Assembly: GCA_015680685.1 (NCBI GenBank)
Contig: MNCI01003787.1
Span: 162,115 to 226,114, forward strand
Direction of reading: 5' to 3'
From: Gnetum montanum
Taxonomy: Eukaryota > Streptophyta > Gnetopsida > Gnetales > Gnetaceae
Length of the DNA: 64,000 nucleotides
Shown: positions 53,521 to 64,000 of the stretch, piece by piece
How positions within the stretch are numbered: the first letter of the stretch is position 1
Layout of the letters: every line of letters starts with the position of its first letter
Program-made: the position numbers and the translations under genes
Notes under the pieces: model-generated
What the model was told of the DNA's origin: nothing
The model's input: the letters and a program-made list of their open reading frames with translations, nothing else
Database searches by the model: none

Positions 53521-54500
53521 TACAATCTTAGAGAAATTCTCTATAAACTACAAGTAGTAGCCAATGTGTCTAAGGAATGATTAGACATCTTTGACTATCT
53601 TTGGTTGATGTGTGATCCCTTGGATGACCCTTATCTTTTCAAGGTCTACCTCAATCCTTGCCTGAGTAATTTTATGCCCTAGTACTATGCCTTCCTAGAC
53701 CATTAAATGGCTTTCTTGCCAATTAATCCTAAGGTTTATTTCAACACATCTTTTTAGCACTTGCTCAAGGCAATCTAGGGCATGCTCAAATATAGTCCCA
53801 TAGGTAGAGAAGCCATCCATAAAGACTTCTACCTTGCTACTAATCTACTATTGAAAAATACTAAGGGCCAGGCATTGGAATCTTGCAGGGGCATTACATA
53901 GACCGAAAAACATCTTGTAATATGCAAAAGTTCCCTAGGGACTCATGAATGTTGTTTCGAATTAAACCTCTGGCATAATCTGGATTTGGTTATAGCCACC
54001 ATAACCATCCAAGAAGCTATAATAACAATGCACAGATATAGTATCCAACACTTGGTTCACAAATGACAATGAAAAATGATCTTTAAATGTTACCATATTC
54101 AATAGACTAAAGTTGATGTAGACACATCACTTACCACCTTTCTTTGATACAATTACAAGTGGGCTAACCCACTCACTATCCACAATGGGATAGATGAACC
54201 CCACCTTGAGTAGTTATTCTATTTCCTCTTTGATAATCTACTTTAACTTGGGATTCAATTTGTGACTACTTTCTTGGCTTCATAGCCAAGTCGGTGTAGA
54301 TACAATGCTGACATATCCTTGGATCAATTCCAATCAACTCAATATATGACTAAGCAAAGGTTGTTGGCCATTTATTGATCACCTTCAACAACTTATCTTT
54401 TTGTTTGGGAGCAAGATTCGCATTAATGATAACTAGCTTGACATTATTTAAAAATGCATACTCTATGCCAACTAGTAGAATTTTTAACTCTAGGGGCTCT
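53521..54500 (-). pseudogene. Reverse transcriptase relic, element D
   Basis: On the minus strand, pre-RT sequence from about 54480 (MEYAFLNNVKLVIINANLAP), then SGLAHL-type fingers with SKKGGK, LDGYGGYNQIQI (about 54020-53985) and FMDGFST at about 53831-53811, where the second active-site Asp is Gly. The end near 53540 has SFLRHIGYYL. The copy is dead because of the active-site change and several stops. Confidence 0.8.
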
Positions 54501-54599
54501 TGCTTGAAATTATCAAGGATTTCCAACACTCCCCAACATGTATCATCAACTTCATCATTAAAGAGTCAATGATGAACTTGCTCAAGATCATCCATGCCC

Positions 54600-55300
54600 T
54601 CGACATAGGCACATGTTAAGCTCTTAGTAGGTTCCATGCATAGTGTACTACTATTAGAGTTAGTTGTCAGCCACTAGATGCCCTCTCATTTTGTGGCTAC
54701 TATGTACAAGCACCTTTGGATATCTATTACATGCACACACTGATTGCATACTTTAATGAATTTACTTTTAATGGACCAAATTTTCTACATACAATTACAC
54801 CCATTAGCGATGTACATGATGCATGGAACTCACTTCTTCTCAAGTCATTCAAATTTATTTTCCTTGGAGATTTCCAAAGAGATATCCTTAATGCCCATTC
54901 ATACATCAACAGTGCTCAACCATGCACATCGCATAATGATGAGGAAGTCACCTTTGAAATTTTCTACCTTGATCACCAAAAAATTAGTAGGATAGGACCA
55001 CCCACAAATTGTGGTCACAATGTCCTTGACTAACCCCAAAGGGATAGTGATTGATTGGTCTAGCAATTCCAAATGGATATTACTCTTATTGAGAGGTTGT
55101 AGGTTCCAAGCCTTGTACATGTCATAGAAGATGAGATTAACATCAAAACTAGAATCAGGAAGAGCCTTGCATGGCTCATTTCTAGTAATCTATAAGTAAA
55201 TAGGAGGGTTCTTAGGTCAAAGCTCTTCATGGAAAGGTTGCTAGCCTTGATCCAATCAAAGACAACATGAGTTAACGTCATAGTGTGGATCTAAGGTAGT
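54600..55300 (-). pseudogene. Aspartic protease relic, element D
   Basis: ALPDSSFDVNLIFYDMYKA (about 55175-55120) is the active-site region with D-S-S in place of D-S-G. The open frame 55120-54899 (MYKAWNLQPLNKSNIHLELL at the start) continues with ITIPLGLVKDI and FLIIMRCAWLSTVDV. The Cys-containing tail is near 54770-54700. Confidence 0.75.
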
Positions 55301-56427
55301 GTTTTGTTTGAAGGGCTCTCAAATGTGTTTGATGCAAAGGATGAGGGTGTTGGAGATATAGGGAAACTAATCATATTAGGTTGTGAAGGTTTGAAAGGAC
55401 TGTTGGGTCAAAAAATGGTTTTTTCCTAGATTGATTGTCTAAATCACTTGGCTAGAAGGTTGGCAATAAATTTGTAGCCCTCGTAGCATTTTGTTGATAT
55501 GACCATGGTAGAATTTTTCCCTGCATGGAAAAAGCATAAGGTAAGTGGGTTGAGGGTAGAGGGATGTTTGCAAACATGAATGCAGAGGGTGGTATGGATA
55601 TGGGTGATTCCCTCAAGTAGATGGTGAATGATTTCGATGGTACTCTGGGGGATAATAGTGATGTTGGAATGAGGCGTGGCTTGTACAGCTTCATGGAGAA
55701 ATGGGTTGCTAAACATAGTACCTGTATGGATTTGGTTGCCTATAAGGATACTACTATCTTGGTGGTGGCATTCCCCATGATTATGGTTGGTGCCACTACT
55801 AGTATTGCTCATACGGTTGTGGTGGAGCTTCACTTGTATAGTAAGCTTGTTGTTGGTTGTGGAACTACCTTAGATTACCTTGAGGATAAGGCAATCATCT
55901 AGGTGCTTCCCTCTGTGCTAGTCAAGGATTCAACACATATATCCAAAACTCTTGTAAGTGTGACACCATAGAGCAATATCCCTTAGGATGGTCATATTGA
56001 CAAATGTCACATCCAAAATCATCATTGAATTCTTTCTACACAAATTATTCAACTGCAGTAGCTTTTCCCTTACCTCTTTGGTATGTGTGTTTAGCTTCTT
56101 TTCACCTCCTACAGTTATAATCACTATTCTACTCTTTGGATTCTTCAACAATCTTCATAGCAATTTAGAATTTTTCATCTGAAGAGTCCCATAATTTATC
56201 AATCTTTACTAAAATATTGAAAATATATTTTTGGATGGGCAAGGTTTTTTTGTTCATCACCTCATCAAGTGGTGATTCCTCCTCATCATAAAATCAAAGT
56301 TCCCTTTTCCTGATGGAAGGATTCCTATTATATTCTTTTGCACTTTTTGTTTTTTACAACTCACCTTCTTCTTTTGCTACCTACCCTATTAGCCTTTGTA
56401 TTTGATGAGCTCTTAGTTCAAATAGTC
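55301..56427 (-). pseudogene. Gag relic, element D, cut by G
   Basis: The C-terminal half of gag on the minus strand: from 56427 (ending of the capsid core, ELRAHQIQRL), through a charged part with NRKTLPIQK-like sequence near 56250, to CDICQYDHPKGYC at about 56010-55970, the most complete zinc knuckle among the antisense copies (C-x2-C-x3-H-x4-C). The Pro/Gln-rich end lies at 55900-55400. The N-terminal half is absent because element G is inserted at 56427/56428. Confidence 0.75.
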
Positions 56428-56431
56428 TCTA

Positions 56432-56752
56432 ATGAGAGCAGTTACTCTAGTAGTTATTCTAATTATGAGAGTCGTTGCTCTAGCGGTTACTCTAGTAGTT
56501 ACTCTAATTATTAGAGTGGTTACTCTAGCAGTTACTCTACCAATTACTCTAATTATTAGAGTGGTTACTCTAGCAGTTAATCTAATTATTAGAGTGGTTA
56601 CTCTAGCGGTTACTCTAGCAGTTATTCTAATTATTAGAGTAGTTACTCTAGCTGTTACTTTAGTAGTTATTCTAATTATTAGAGTGGTTATTCTACTTAT
56701 TAGAGTGGTTACTTTGGTAGTTATTCTAATTATTAGAGTAGTTGCTCCCAAG
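56432..56752 (+). repeat. Palindromic minisatellite in the G U3
   Basis: Built from GTTACTCTAGCA 12-mers interspersed with the palindrome ACTCTAATTATTAGAGT, of which there are eight copies counting variants (near 56458, 56502, 56548, 56580, 56626, 56670, 56691 and 56722). Spacing is mostly 33-46 bp, a multiple of the 12-mer with extra bases. It ends directly before the TATA box. Confidence 0.85.
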
Positions 56753-57519
56753 CCTATAAATACAATGCCCAAGCGCACAATTGGAAAAAAGTCTTTTAAC
56801 AGTCAAGTAGCGAAACTCTTGTAGTCTATTTGAAAGTTAAAGTATTTTCCAAGTGCCTGTAGTAGGAGGTATAAGTGTGGATGGATCTTTATTCAAGCAT
56901 TATGTACCTGAGCACACTTTGTGACAGCAATAAAGATAATCTCTTTGATCCATCCTTGTAGCACTTGAGATTTTTTTTCTTACGTATTTCTTTTATTTTA
57001 TCTTCTTATGCATTTATTTTATTTTATTTTATACACTTTACATTTATGTTATTAGCATAGCAATTCATTTTGATCAGTTAAGAAAATTGTTAAATTACAC
57101 TTAGTACGATCATTTCGAGCATACATGTAACACTTGGTAACCGAGTTACGATTAGCATTTGGTAATCCCAGTAGTGTTGCACTGGTTTAGGATGTGTATG
57201 GAAAGTGGGAACGGATGCTGGTGTTAGGATTAGTTAGAACTTAGTTAATGAGTAGTTAAGATAAATTAGTCACTTAGTTATCTCTCTCCTTCCCTACTAA
57301 CGCAAGACATAAAAACATAAAAGCTATAAAAATCATATGCCTCAAGCTTACTTAACCATACAATCATGACATATAGGTAAGCTTGGGAAGACAACGATCA
57401 ACCAACTCGTCCTTGTTCCACAAGGGCGCATAAGCACTTAGTCCTTGGAATTCAACCGGATCGTGCATGAAACACTTGTATTCATATGGTTGAGTGTAGG
57501 GGTACCTCGTCGCTTATCA
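56434..57519 (+). repeat. 5' LTR of element G
   Basis: About 1.09 kb, beginning near TGAGAGCAG (the start is uncertain by several bases because it merges into the repeat array) and ending GCTTATCA at 57519. It contains the 320-bp palindromic array, a TATA box, the R segment TAGCGAAACTCTTG and the common tail TATGGTTGAGTGTAGGGGTA. Confidence 0.8.
56753..56763 (+). promoter_or_regulatory. TATA box of the G LTR
   Basis: CTATAAATACA just after the array. In copies A and F the TATAAATA box is at the same place relative to the U3 repeats and the R segment. Confidence 0.7.
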
Positions 57520-57539
57520 TTGGCGTCGTTGCCAGGGAC
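57520..57539 (+). other. Primer binding site, element G (Asp-tRNA type)
   Basis: TTGGCGTCGTTGCCAGGGAC directly after the LTR. It is one transition away from TGGCGCCGTTGCC at its core, the form used by Athila/Tat elements. Confidence 0.85.
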
Positions 57540-57685
57540 TTGGTTGTTTGTGCGCTAACTAGAACATAGGAAATCATTCACATCATTGGAATGAACCCTT
57601 AGGGTTGGTTAAGAAAATAATAAATAAGAATACATTACACACTAAATAGAAAAGTATATCCCCTTGTTCGTATGAAAGTGCCTCA

Positions 57686-60100
57686 ATGCCTAGGTCTGAA
57701 ATAGGAAACAATCGACGACGTAATACACATGACATTGATCCGCCAATTGCTTAACAAGTTCGAGTGTTATATATTCATCCCGATGAGTATATACCAAACT
57801 TCACCTTTATCCTCCATCAAGATGAAAAACTACATTGGTGAGACTTAGAAGGTAACATAGTGTTACCTCCCGATCATTCAGTCCCAAGCATGCTTCTTCA
57901 TGCTCTTACACGAATTGGCATACTGCACTTACACGTAGAATAAATTATGCAAGACCATCACTCGAGAGAATACCATCCCACAGAGGCACAATGTCAAAGG
58001 GACTTGCAACAAGAGAGACATCATAATTATTTGAAGGGTAAGTGGTTCCAAGATGCCCCACATGTCTTAAGCGAAAATGAGGGTGGTGAACCTACCTCAG
58101 GTAGTCGGCCACACAACGATGTTCCTCCCCTTGACTTTGGCCAAGGGGTTGTGTATCAGGACCTTCATTCCACTATTCATAACCCAAGTTCTGATACCCA
58201 CAAGCACAAAGGGTCTGAAAAAGGCACACGAACTCATGATAAAGGTGGACATTTTGATCACAATCGCAATCGGGGCCGAGACCATAGAAGAGAAGGTAGA
58301 AAACACCATCATGATGACGGTTCTCCTTCTTCTTCACCTTCATCATCTCCTTCACCCTCCCCTTCAATATCTGGACATGGTCATAAAGGAATAGACCATG
58401 GGGATGAAGGTACGCAAAGTGGAAGTCATAGGCAAAATAGCCAGGAAAGGGGACAAGGGCACTTTAGAGAATCACAACATACAAGAAGGGAGAGTAGGGA
58501 ACAACGTAGGCATCATAGACACCATGAACGAGATGATCATGATGAACCCCTACTCACTACTTGAAGTATGTTAGACATAACTGATGGTATTAGAATTCCA
58601 ACAAGGCACTAGAAAGATAATAGGATCAAAAAATTAGATATGAACAATATCCCACGATTTGAAGGGGGATATGATGTTAATCCTCAGAATCACTTACAAG
58701 CATTCCATGATGCGTGTGCCTTACAAAACATAGAGAACAAATGGTAAAAACTTAAGTTGTTCTTGCAAAAATTAGTTAAAGAAGCAGAAAGCTGGTACTA
58801 GTCCTTAGAACTAGAATCCATGCATTGGTGGAGTACTATGTTAGAACTATTTAATGACAAGTAGCAAAGGTACTCCCAAGTGTCTAACTTGTGAAAGTAA
58901 ATCCAAGGCTGGAAACAAGGAGGACATGAACCTTTGGATGCTACCATGGGTCGATACTATGCACTGTTACATCGTTTTCTTGGCCATGGTTATTTTCAAA
59001 GGAATCAATTGCACCATCTCGTGGATGGGCTTAGGCCTGAAATGAGAAGAACCCTTGGGAATTATGCCCAAGGAAGACTATTTGAGCTTAGGTCCCATCA
59101 AATTCAAAGACTATTGGAGTAAGTTGCTAAGGAAGAAGGTGAGCTACGGAAGAGAGAAAGTGTGGAAGAGTATAACTAAGACCCTTCCCTTCAGAAGAGG
59201 GGAGTAAGATTTTGTGAAGATGAAGAAGAGTCACCACTCGAAGAGATGGTGAATAGGAAAACTTTGCCTATCCAAAAGATGACATTAGAAGTTTTGGAAA
59301 AGGTAGATCAAATGTGGGATTCCCTAGACAATAAATTTCAAACTATTCTTAAAATAGTAGAGGAGTCTAGAGAGCAAGGTAGTGAGAAAAGAAAAAAGAA
59401 AGAGGCTGAACATGCACATAGCAAGGGTAAGGGCAAAGTTGCCATCATTGAAGAGGTTGTGGATTCGGAAACAGACAATGATAGTGGATGTGGGATATGT
59501 CAATATGACCATCCTAAGGGATGTTTCCCTTTAATCTCACATCTACAGGATTCTGGGGTGTATGCACTCAACCCACGATTAAATAAAAGAAAAACACCCT
59601 GAAGGTTACCTTATCCTCAAGGTAACCCAAGGCAATTTCACCAACCCTTAACATATTATCCCAGTGGAACTCCACCATGACCAATTGAGAAATATCAATA
59701 GTGGTAGCACCCATAATCATGGGGAATTCCACAACCAAGGCAACAGTATCCTTATCGGTAACCTGATCCATATGGATAATACGTGCAAAAGCCAATCTCC
59801 CCACGTGAATCTACTAGTGACATCACTCCTCAACCTCACTACCAAGCCCTCAAGTATTATGGTACTCCCTCATCTAGAGATGATATTCTGCAAGCATATC
59901 ATCCTTCTCATTCAAGCACATCTCTTCCACCAATAGCTCCACTACCACCTACTCCCGCGATGCAAGGTGAAATCCCTACCCAGTTACAACAACGTAATGC
60001 CACAAGGGTTGTTAACTCTCAACCTACTATTGGTTCCAACAACCACATAAAGAAAAGAACTTTCTTTAGAACCAACAGTCCAACCAAGCCCTTCCAATCA
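57686..60100 (+). pseudogene. Gypsy gag relic, element G
   Basis: The ATG at 57686 starts MPRSEIGNNRRRNTH. After a stop near 57750 the motif DEYIPNFTFILHQDEKLHW follows. A 205-codon open frame (57947-58564) is rich in His, Arg, Asp and Ser (RGRDHRREGRKHHHDDGS), a basic low-complexity zone probably binding RNA. The capsid core (about 58610-59120) has NNIPRFEGGYDVNPQNHLQA and LVDGLRPEMRRTL. The frame 59246-59602 ends in the odd zinc knuckle CGICQYDHPKGC (about 59490-59525). The C-terminus to 60100 is Pro/Gln/Ser-rich. The few stops are mainly TAG at Gln. Confidence 0.8.
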
Positions 60101-60903
60101 CAAGTGGATAATTCCTTAGACACATCAATATCAATCAAAACTTTGGAGCCCCCTTCAACCCAATCACTGCACTCAATGCATACAGTCATGTTAACACATT
60201 CCGTCACCAATTGGATCAAAGTTGGCCACCTTCCCAAGAAATTATTTGATCCTAGGAGTCATTTGATATACTTACAAATCACTGGAAATGTGTTATGCAA
60301 GGCTCTTTTGGATTTAGGTTCTAGTGTTAACTTGATTTCTTAAGAAATGTACAAGGCTTGGAACCTGCCTCCATTGAAAAAGAGCAACATCCATCTAGAG
60401 TTGGTCAACCAATTCATCATTGTCCCATTGGAACTAGTGGAAGACATTGTTACCACTATTTGTAGGTGGTCGTACCTAGCTGACTTCCTAGTGATTCAGG
60501 TAAACAATGGTAAGGGGAACTTTCCAATCATAATGGAAAGAGCATGGCTAAGCACCATCGATGCATGCCTAGGAATCTACGATCTTTCCTTAAAAATATC
60601 AAAGGAAAATACATTCAAAAAGATCAAGAAGAAGAAAGTTCTGTGCATCGCATACAGTGACACAGGGTGTAATTGTGTGCAGAGGTCATGGTTTGTGCAA
60701 AGTTTAACATTGCCTGCATGCAATCAGTGTGCACAAGTGATTAACATAAAAAGATGCCTATATGTAGTAGCCACACAACAGGAATACACCCAGTGGCTGA
60801 TAGCTAATCAAGAAAGCAGTTCACTCATATGCATGGAACCAACTGAGGGTTTGTCTTGTGCTTACATCGATAGCATAGATGCATTAGAGCAACTCCACCG
60901 CTA
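60101..60903 (+). pseudogene. Aspartic protease relic, element G
   Basis: ALLDLGSSVNLIS (about 60301-60340) has Leu in place of the Ser of D-S-G and is followed at once by a TAA. The long open frame 60347-60904 (MYKAWNLPPLKKSNIHLELV at the start) includes FPIIMERAWLSTIDA and the Cys-containing tail CNQCAQVINIKRCLYVV, and ends at TAA 60902. It is the longest protease-region frame here, and the sequence around the active site is clean except for the one substitution and stop. Confidence 0.8.
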
Positions 60904-60959
60904 ACTTCCAAGTCTTAACCTTAAAAATATCAACTAGGGGAAGTTGGAAATCCCTAAGA

Positions 60960-61965
60960 AATTTAAGTAAGAGCCCCTCAAGCTAAAACCATTACCCACC
61001 GATATGGAATACACGTACCTTAAAAATAGAAAATCGATAATTATCAACACTAAGCTTGCTCCTCAATAGAAAGAAGAATTGCTGAAGGTAATAAATAAAT
61101 GGTCGAAAGCCTTCACTTGGTCATATCCTGAATTAACTGGAATAGATCCTAGGATATGCCAACATAGATTTTACACTGACCCCTCCATGAAGCCTCAAAG
61201 ACAACTACAGAAGTAATTGAACCCTAAGCTGAAGCAAGTACTTAAGGAAGAAATCAAACAGCTTCTCAAGGATCGGTTCATATACCCCATTGCTAATAGC
61301 AAATGGGTTAGCCCCTTAGTTATTGTGCCTAAAAAGGGAGGCAAATGGAGGGTGTGCATAGATTTCAGGCTATTAAATATGGTAGCATTCAAAGATCACT
61401 TTCCATTGCCATTTGTCAACCAAGTCTTAGACACCATCGCAGGGCATCGCTATTATAGTTTTCTAGACGGATATAGTAGATATAACCAAATAAAAATAGC
61501 CCCAAAAGACCAAGCCAAGACTATGTTCACCAGTTCTTGGGGAACGTTCACATAAAAATAGATGTCGTTTGGCTTGTACAATGCCCCTGCAACATTTCAA
61601 CGACTAGTTCTAAGCATATTCCAATAGTAGATAGGGAATGACATGGAGGTATTTATGGATGACTTCTCCACTTATGGAGCAAACTTTGATCAAGCCTTGG
61701 ATAGGTTGGAGCAAGTGTTAAAAGGATGTATAAAATCCAATTTGAGGCTCAACTAGCAGAAAAGCCATTTGATGGTCCAAGAAGGCGTAGTACTAGGGCA
61801 TAAAATCTCACACATAGGGATAGAGGTAGACCTTGAGAAAATCAAAATTATCCAAGGAATTAACCGTCAACTGGAAACTATCAAAGATATTCAGTCATTC
61901 CTTGGACATCCTAGCTACTATAGGAGATTTATTGAGAACTTTTTAAATGTTTCCAAACCATTGGT
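60960..61965 (+). pseudogene. Reverse transcriptase relic, element G
   Basis: The pre-RT part has FTWSYPELTGIDPRICQH (about 61110-61165). The open frame 61217-61555 covers the fingers and palm: WVSPLVIVPKKGGKWRVCID, FPLPFVNQVLDTIAG and LDGYSRYNQIKIAP. After stops, NAPATFQRLV (about 61580-61610) and an intact FMDDFSTYGA at 61653-61680 follow. VVLGHKISHIGIEVD and SFLGHPSYYRRFIENF lie in the frame 61769-62038. Only a handful of stops separate these blocks, several of them Gln codons turned TAG. Confidence 0.85.
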
Positions 61966-62475
61966 GGAATTAACGAAAAAGGATGTACCTTTCAAGTGGA
62001 CCAAGGAATGTGAATTAGCTTTCCAAACTATGAAATAGAAGCTAGTAGAAATGCCCATTCTACAAGCTCCTAACTAGTCCAAACCATTCCATATCATGAT
62101 TAACACATCCAACTATGCTTTAGGAGCTGTACTTACATAGTTAGATGACCATAAGCATCCTTATTACATCCATTGTGCAAGTAGAAGTATTGTTGGTGCA
62201 CAACTTAACTACACTACCATAGAGAAAGAATTAATGGTTGTAGTGTTTGCACTAGAAAAGTTTAGATACTATGTATTGGAATATAAATTATATATACATA
62301 CAAATCATAGTGCAATCTGGTTCCTCATGAATAAGCCAATGGTAAGCCCTCGTATCATATGATGGCTTGTAATCTTACAAGAGTTTGATCTAACGATGAT
62401 CGACCACAAGGGCACCGAGAATGTAGTTATCAATCATTTATCTCAGTTGTAATGGAACAAAAAAGAGGATGAGTA
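61966..62475 (+). pseudogene. RNase H relic, element G
   Basis: It continues the frame with LVELTKKDVPFKWTKECELA. After a TAG it reads YALGAVLT and LDDHKHPYYIHC, then NYTTIEKELMVVVFALEKF and YIHTNHSAIWFLMNKP (about 62210-62340), ending in ENVVINHLSQL near 62420-62450. Two or three stops break it. Confidence 0.8.
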
Positions 62476-62639
62476 TCCAATTTCTAATCATTTCCCTAAT
62501 GAATTCCTCTTTGTTGGTGTAGTGAATAATCAATCACCCACAGAGACAAATTGATATAGTAGCATTCTTATCTATCTCCTCACCCAAAAAACACAACAAA
62601 AGTTAAACCTTTTGAAAAAAAATAGTTTCTTCACTGAGC

Positions 62640-63440
62640 TAAGTACTTTATGGAGATCAATGGATGAATTTACAAAGTGTGTCTTGATGGCTTGGTTCAA
62701 TGGTGTGTTCCTAATATAGATCAACTACGAGTTCTCCAAGACGCTCATGAGGGTCCTTATGGGGATCATTACGTTGGGAGATGAACAGCCATCAAGATCC
62801 TGCTTGTAGGATATTATTGGCCTACATTATTTTAGGACACCCATTGTTTCATCCAATCTTGTGAGCACTATCAATGTGATGGGGGAATGACTACTAGAAT
62901 GGAGGGTCCACAACAATGAATTCAATCATTAGAACCCTTCAACATTTGGGGAATTGATTTTATGGGGCCAATTACATCAATGTCCAATGGAAAAGCTTAT
63001 ATTATTGTTTCCGTGGATTACCTAAAAAAATGGACCAAAGAAACTATTGTTAAAGATTGTACATCATCTACATCTACACGACTTGTTCAACAACAAATCA
63101 TAAATAGGTTTGGTGTGTCATGTGCACTTATTTCAAAAAATGGTACACACTTCACAGGTGCAACTTTTCAAAAATTAATGCAACACTTAGGGGTTGAGCA
63201 TAAATTGACTACACCATACCACCCCCAAGTGAACGGTCAAGCAGAAGTCACCAATAGGGAGATTACAAAGATATTGACAAGAACCATTAGCAAGTTTAGG
63301 CAAGACTGGAGCACTAAAATGAACGATGCTCTTTCGGCATACCTCTCCACATGGAAACTCCCTATAGGCTACTCTCCTTATGAGTTAGTGTATAGTAAAT
63401 TACCAATGCCTCCCATTCAAACTAAGCTCCATACACATTT
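62640..63440 (+). pseudogene. Integrase relic, element G, C-terminus deleted
   Basis: The zinc domain (about 62755-62885) is frameshifted and reads CEHYQCDGG. The open frame 62962-63552 covers the core: GIDFMGPITSMSNGK (Asp kept), LISKNGTHF (second catalytic Asp replaced by Lys) and NGQAEVTNREITKIL (Glu kept), then YSPYELVYSKLPMPPIQTKL. At about 63435 the sequence turns into T-rich spacer, so the integrase C-terminal domain and the central polypurine block are deleted. The rest of the open frame (HIFFLHILSTF...) is spacer read as protein. Confidence 0.85.
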
Positions 63441-64000
63441 TTTACACATTTTTTTTTTACACATTCTTTCAACTTTTCTTATTTTTTTTACACCATCGTT
63501 CATGTTTTTATTGTTTATTTTTTTACTTGATTTACTTTTATTCATCATCTAATAAGTGCTCATGATGGTGGATTTAATTATATCATATTGGTTGCTAATG
63601 TTTGGTCTTTACCTTTGAATTATGATGCTAATATTAAGGCATGGTTCTTTTGGTAAAACAAGAAATGAGTCCACGTTGTCCACTCATCCATACAACTCTA
63701 TGGTCTCCTTTGGCTTGGAACTATATAGTCCTCTTTTTCCAAGTAAACTTGTTAATGAATTTGTGGCTAGGTATTTTTCAAACCAAGGAAAGACTCAAAA
63801 GATGAAAAGGATGTGACTTCAACGGGATTCAATGCATTGGTTTTGGCCATTCTCTTGGATGCTTTTTCTTAGGTTTTCTACCATTCTAACATTGTTCAAA
63901 TATCAGGAAGTTGTGTGAATAAAAATAAGTCTTTGCATGGTGTGGTTCTCATGCATAAACATCAAAAAAAAAAGAGAGAAAAGAGAAAAATGTGAGAATT
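63441..64000 (+). other. T-rich spacer of element G
   Basis: It matches A 17390-17960, including GGTTTCTAT/GGTCTTTACC-type sequence after TTGCTAATGT and the closing GTCTTTGCATGGTGTG. No gene is present. The frames here are artefacts of composition. Confidence 0.65.

Larger units (their letters stand above)
45589..56427 (-). mobile_element. Antisense Athila-like element D, interrupted by G
   Basis: From right to left on the minus strand: gag (cut at 56427 by G), protease, RT, RNase H, integrase, central polypurine-like block, spacer, internal promoter, leader intron, third ORF, polypurine tract and 3' LTR. It is the most complete single interior in the window besides A and has the same plan. 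The 5' LTR and gag start should lie beyond G, outside the window. All frames are broken. Confidence 0.85.
56428..64000 (+). mobile_element. Athila-like element G (youngest), cut by window edge
   Basis: 5' LTR, primer site, gag, protease, RT, RNase H, integrase and the start of the T-rich spacer. The spacer, third ORF and 3' LTR would be beyond 64000. It interrupts the gag of D. It has the longest open frames in the window, so it is the least decayed, in agreement with its position at the top of the nest. The integrase C-terminus has been deleted (see below). Confidence 0.85.

Noticed and set aside
56413-56824. Two overlapping open frames of 121-130 codons on opposite strands, rich in Val/Thr/Ile
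   Set aside because: They arise because the 12-bp repeat array has no stop in these frames. The repeated Val-Thr-Leu pattern is the array itself. No gene.
1-64000. tRNA, rRNA, snRNA genes, CRISPR arrays, intact host genes
   Set aside because: None was recognised on either strand. The only tRNA-like sequences are the short primer binding sites.

Overview
The window looks like intergenic DNA of a land plant with a very large, AT-rich, repeat-packed nuclear genome. A gymnosperm is my best guess, but the sequence cannot settle it. I see no intact host gene, tRNA or rRNA gene, operon or CRISPR array. Almost every base belongs to decayed retrotransposons, many nested in one another. The longest open frames (about 200 codons) are islands of gag/pol relics.

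Layout. 1-2640 holds the 5' half of an antisense L1-type LINE. 3655-10076 is a copia (Sirevirus-like) element with two LTRs of about 1.09 kb, an initiator-Met primer site, a gag relic and an envelope-like third ORF, but no recognisable pol. 10223-26367 is an Athila-like Ty3/gypsy element (A) with gag, protease, RT, RNase H, integrase and a 2.6 kb third ORF. Its 5' LTR contains an inverted contig (assembly error) and its 3' LTR carries another LTR-element insertion (22670-25862, 5-bp TSD, 736 N). From 26455 on, an antisense Athila-like element (E/H) is split. Its 3' LTR and third ORF lie at 26455-30550, its spacer and protease at 43107-45588. Between them sits a three-LTR composite (F/B, 30551-43106). 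A second antisense element (D, 45589-56427) appears inserted in E/H, and a sense element (G, 56428 to beyond 64000) is inserted in the gag of D. G is the best preserved, as expected for the top of the nest.

How the parts work together. All the gypsy elements share one plan: LTR, an Asp-tRNA-type primer site, gag, PR-RT-RH-IN, a central copy of the polypurine tract, a T-rich spacer, a third ORF, the 3' polypurine tract and LTR. F/B is two complementary deletion derivatives sharing one LTR: F keeps gag-pol and lacks the third ORF, while B keeps the third ORF and has only scraps of pol.

The most interesting signal is just upstream of the third ORF. In three gypsy elements (A, B, D), and separately in the copia element, there is a block built like an LTR promoter: a cluster of palindromic or tandem motifs followed by a TATA box. 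In A and D a candidate leader intron of about 300 bp ends exactly at the ORF start codon. This suggests these families express the third ORF from its own captured, LTR-like internal promoter. Everything here is inferred from reading the sequence; no alignment or database search was run.
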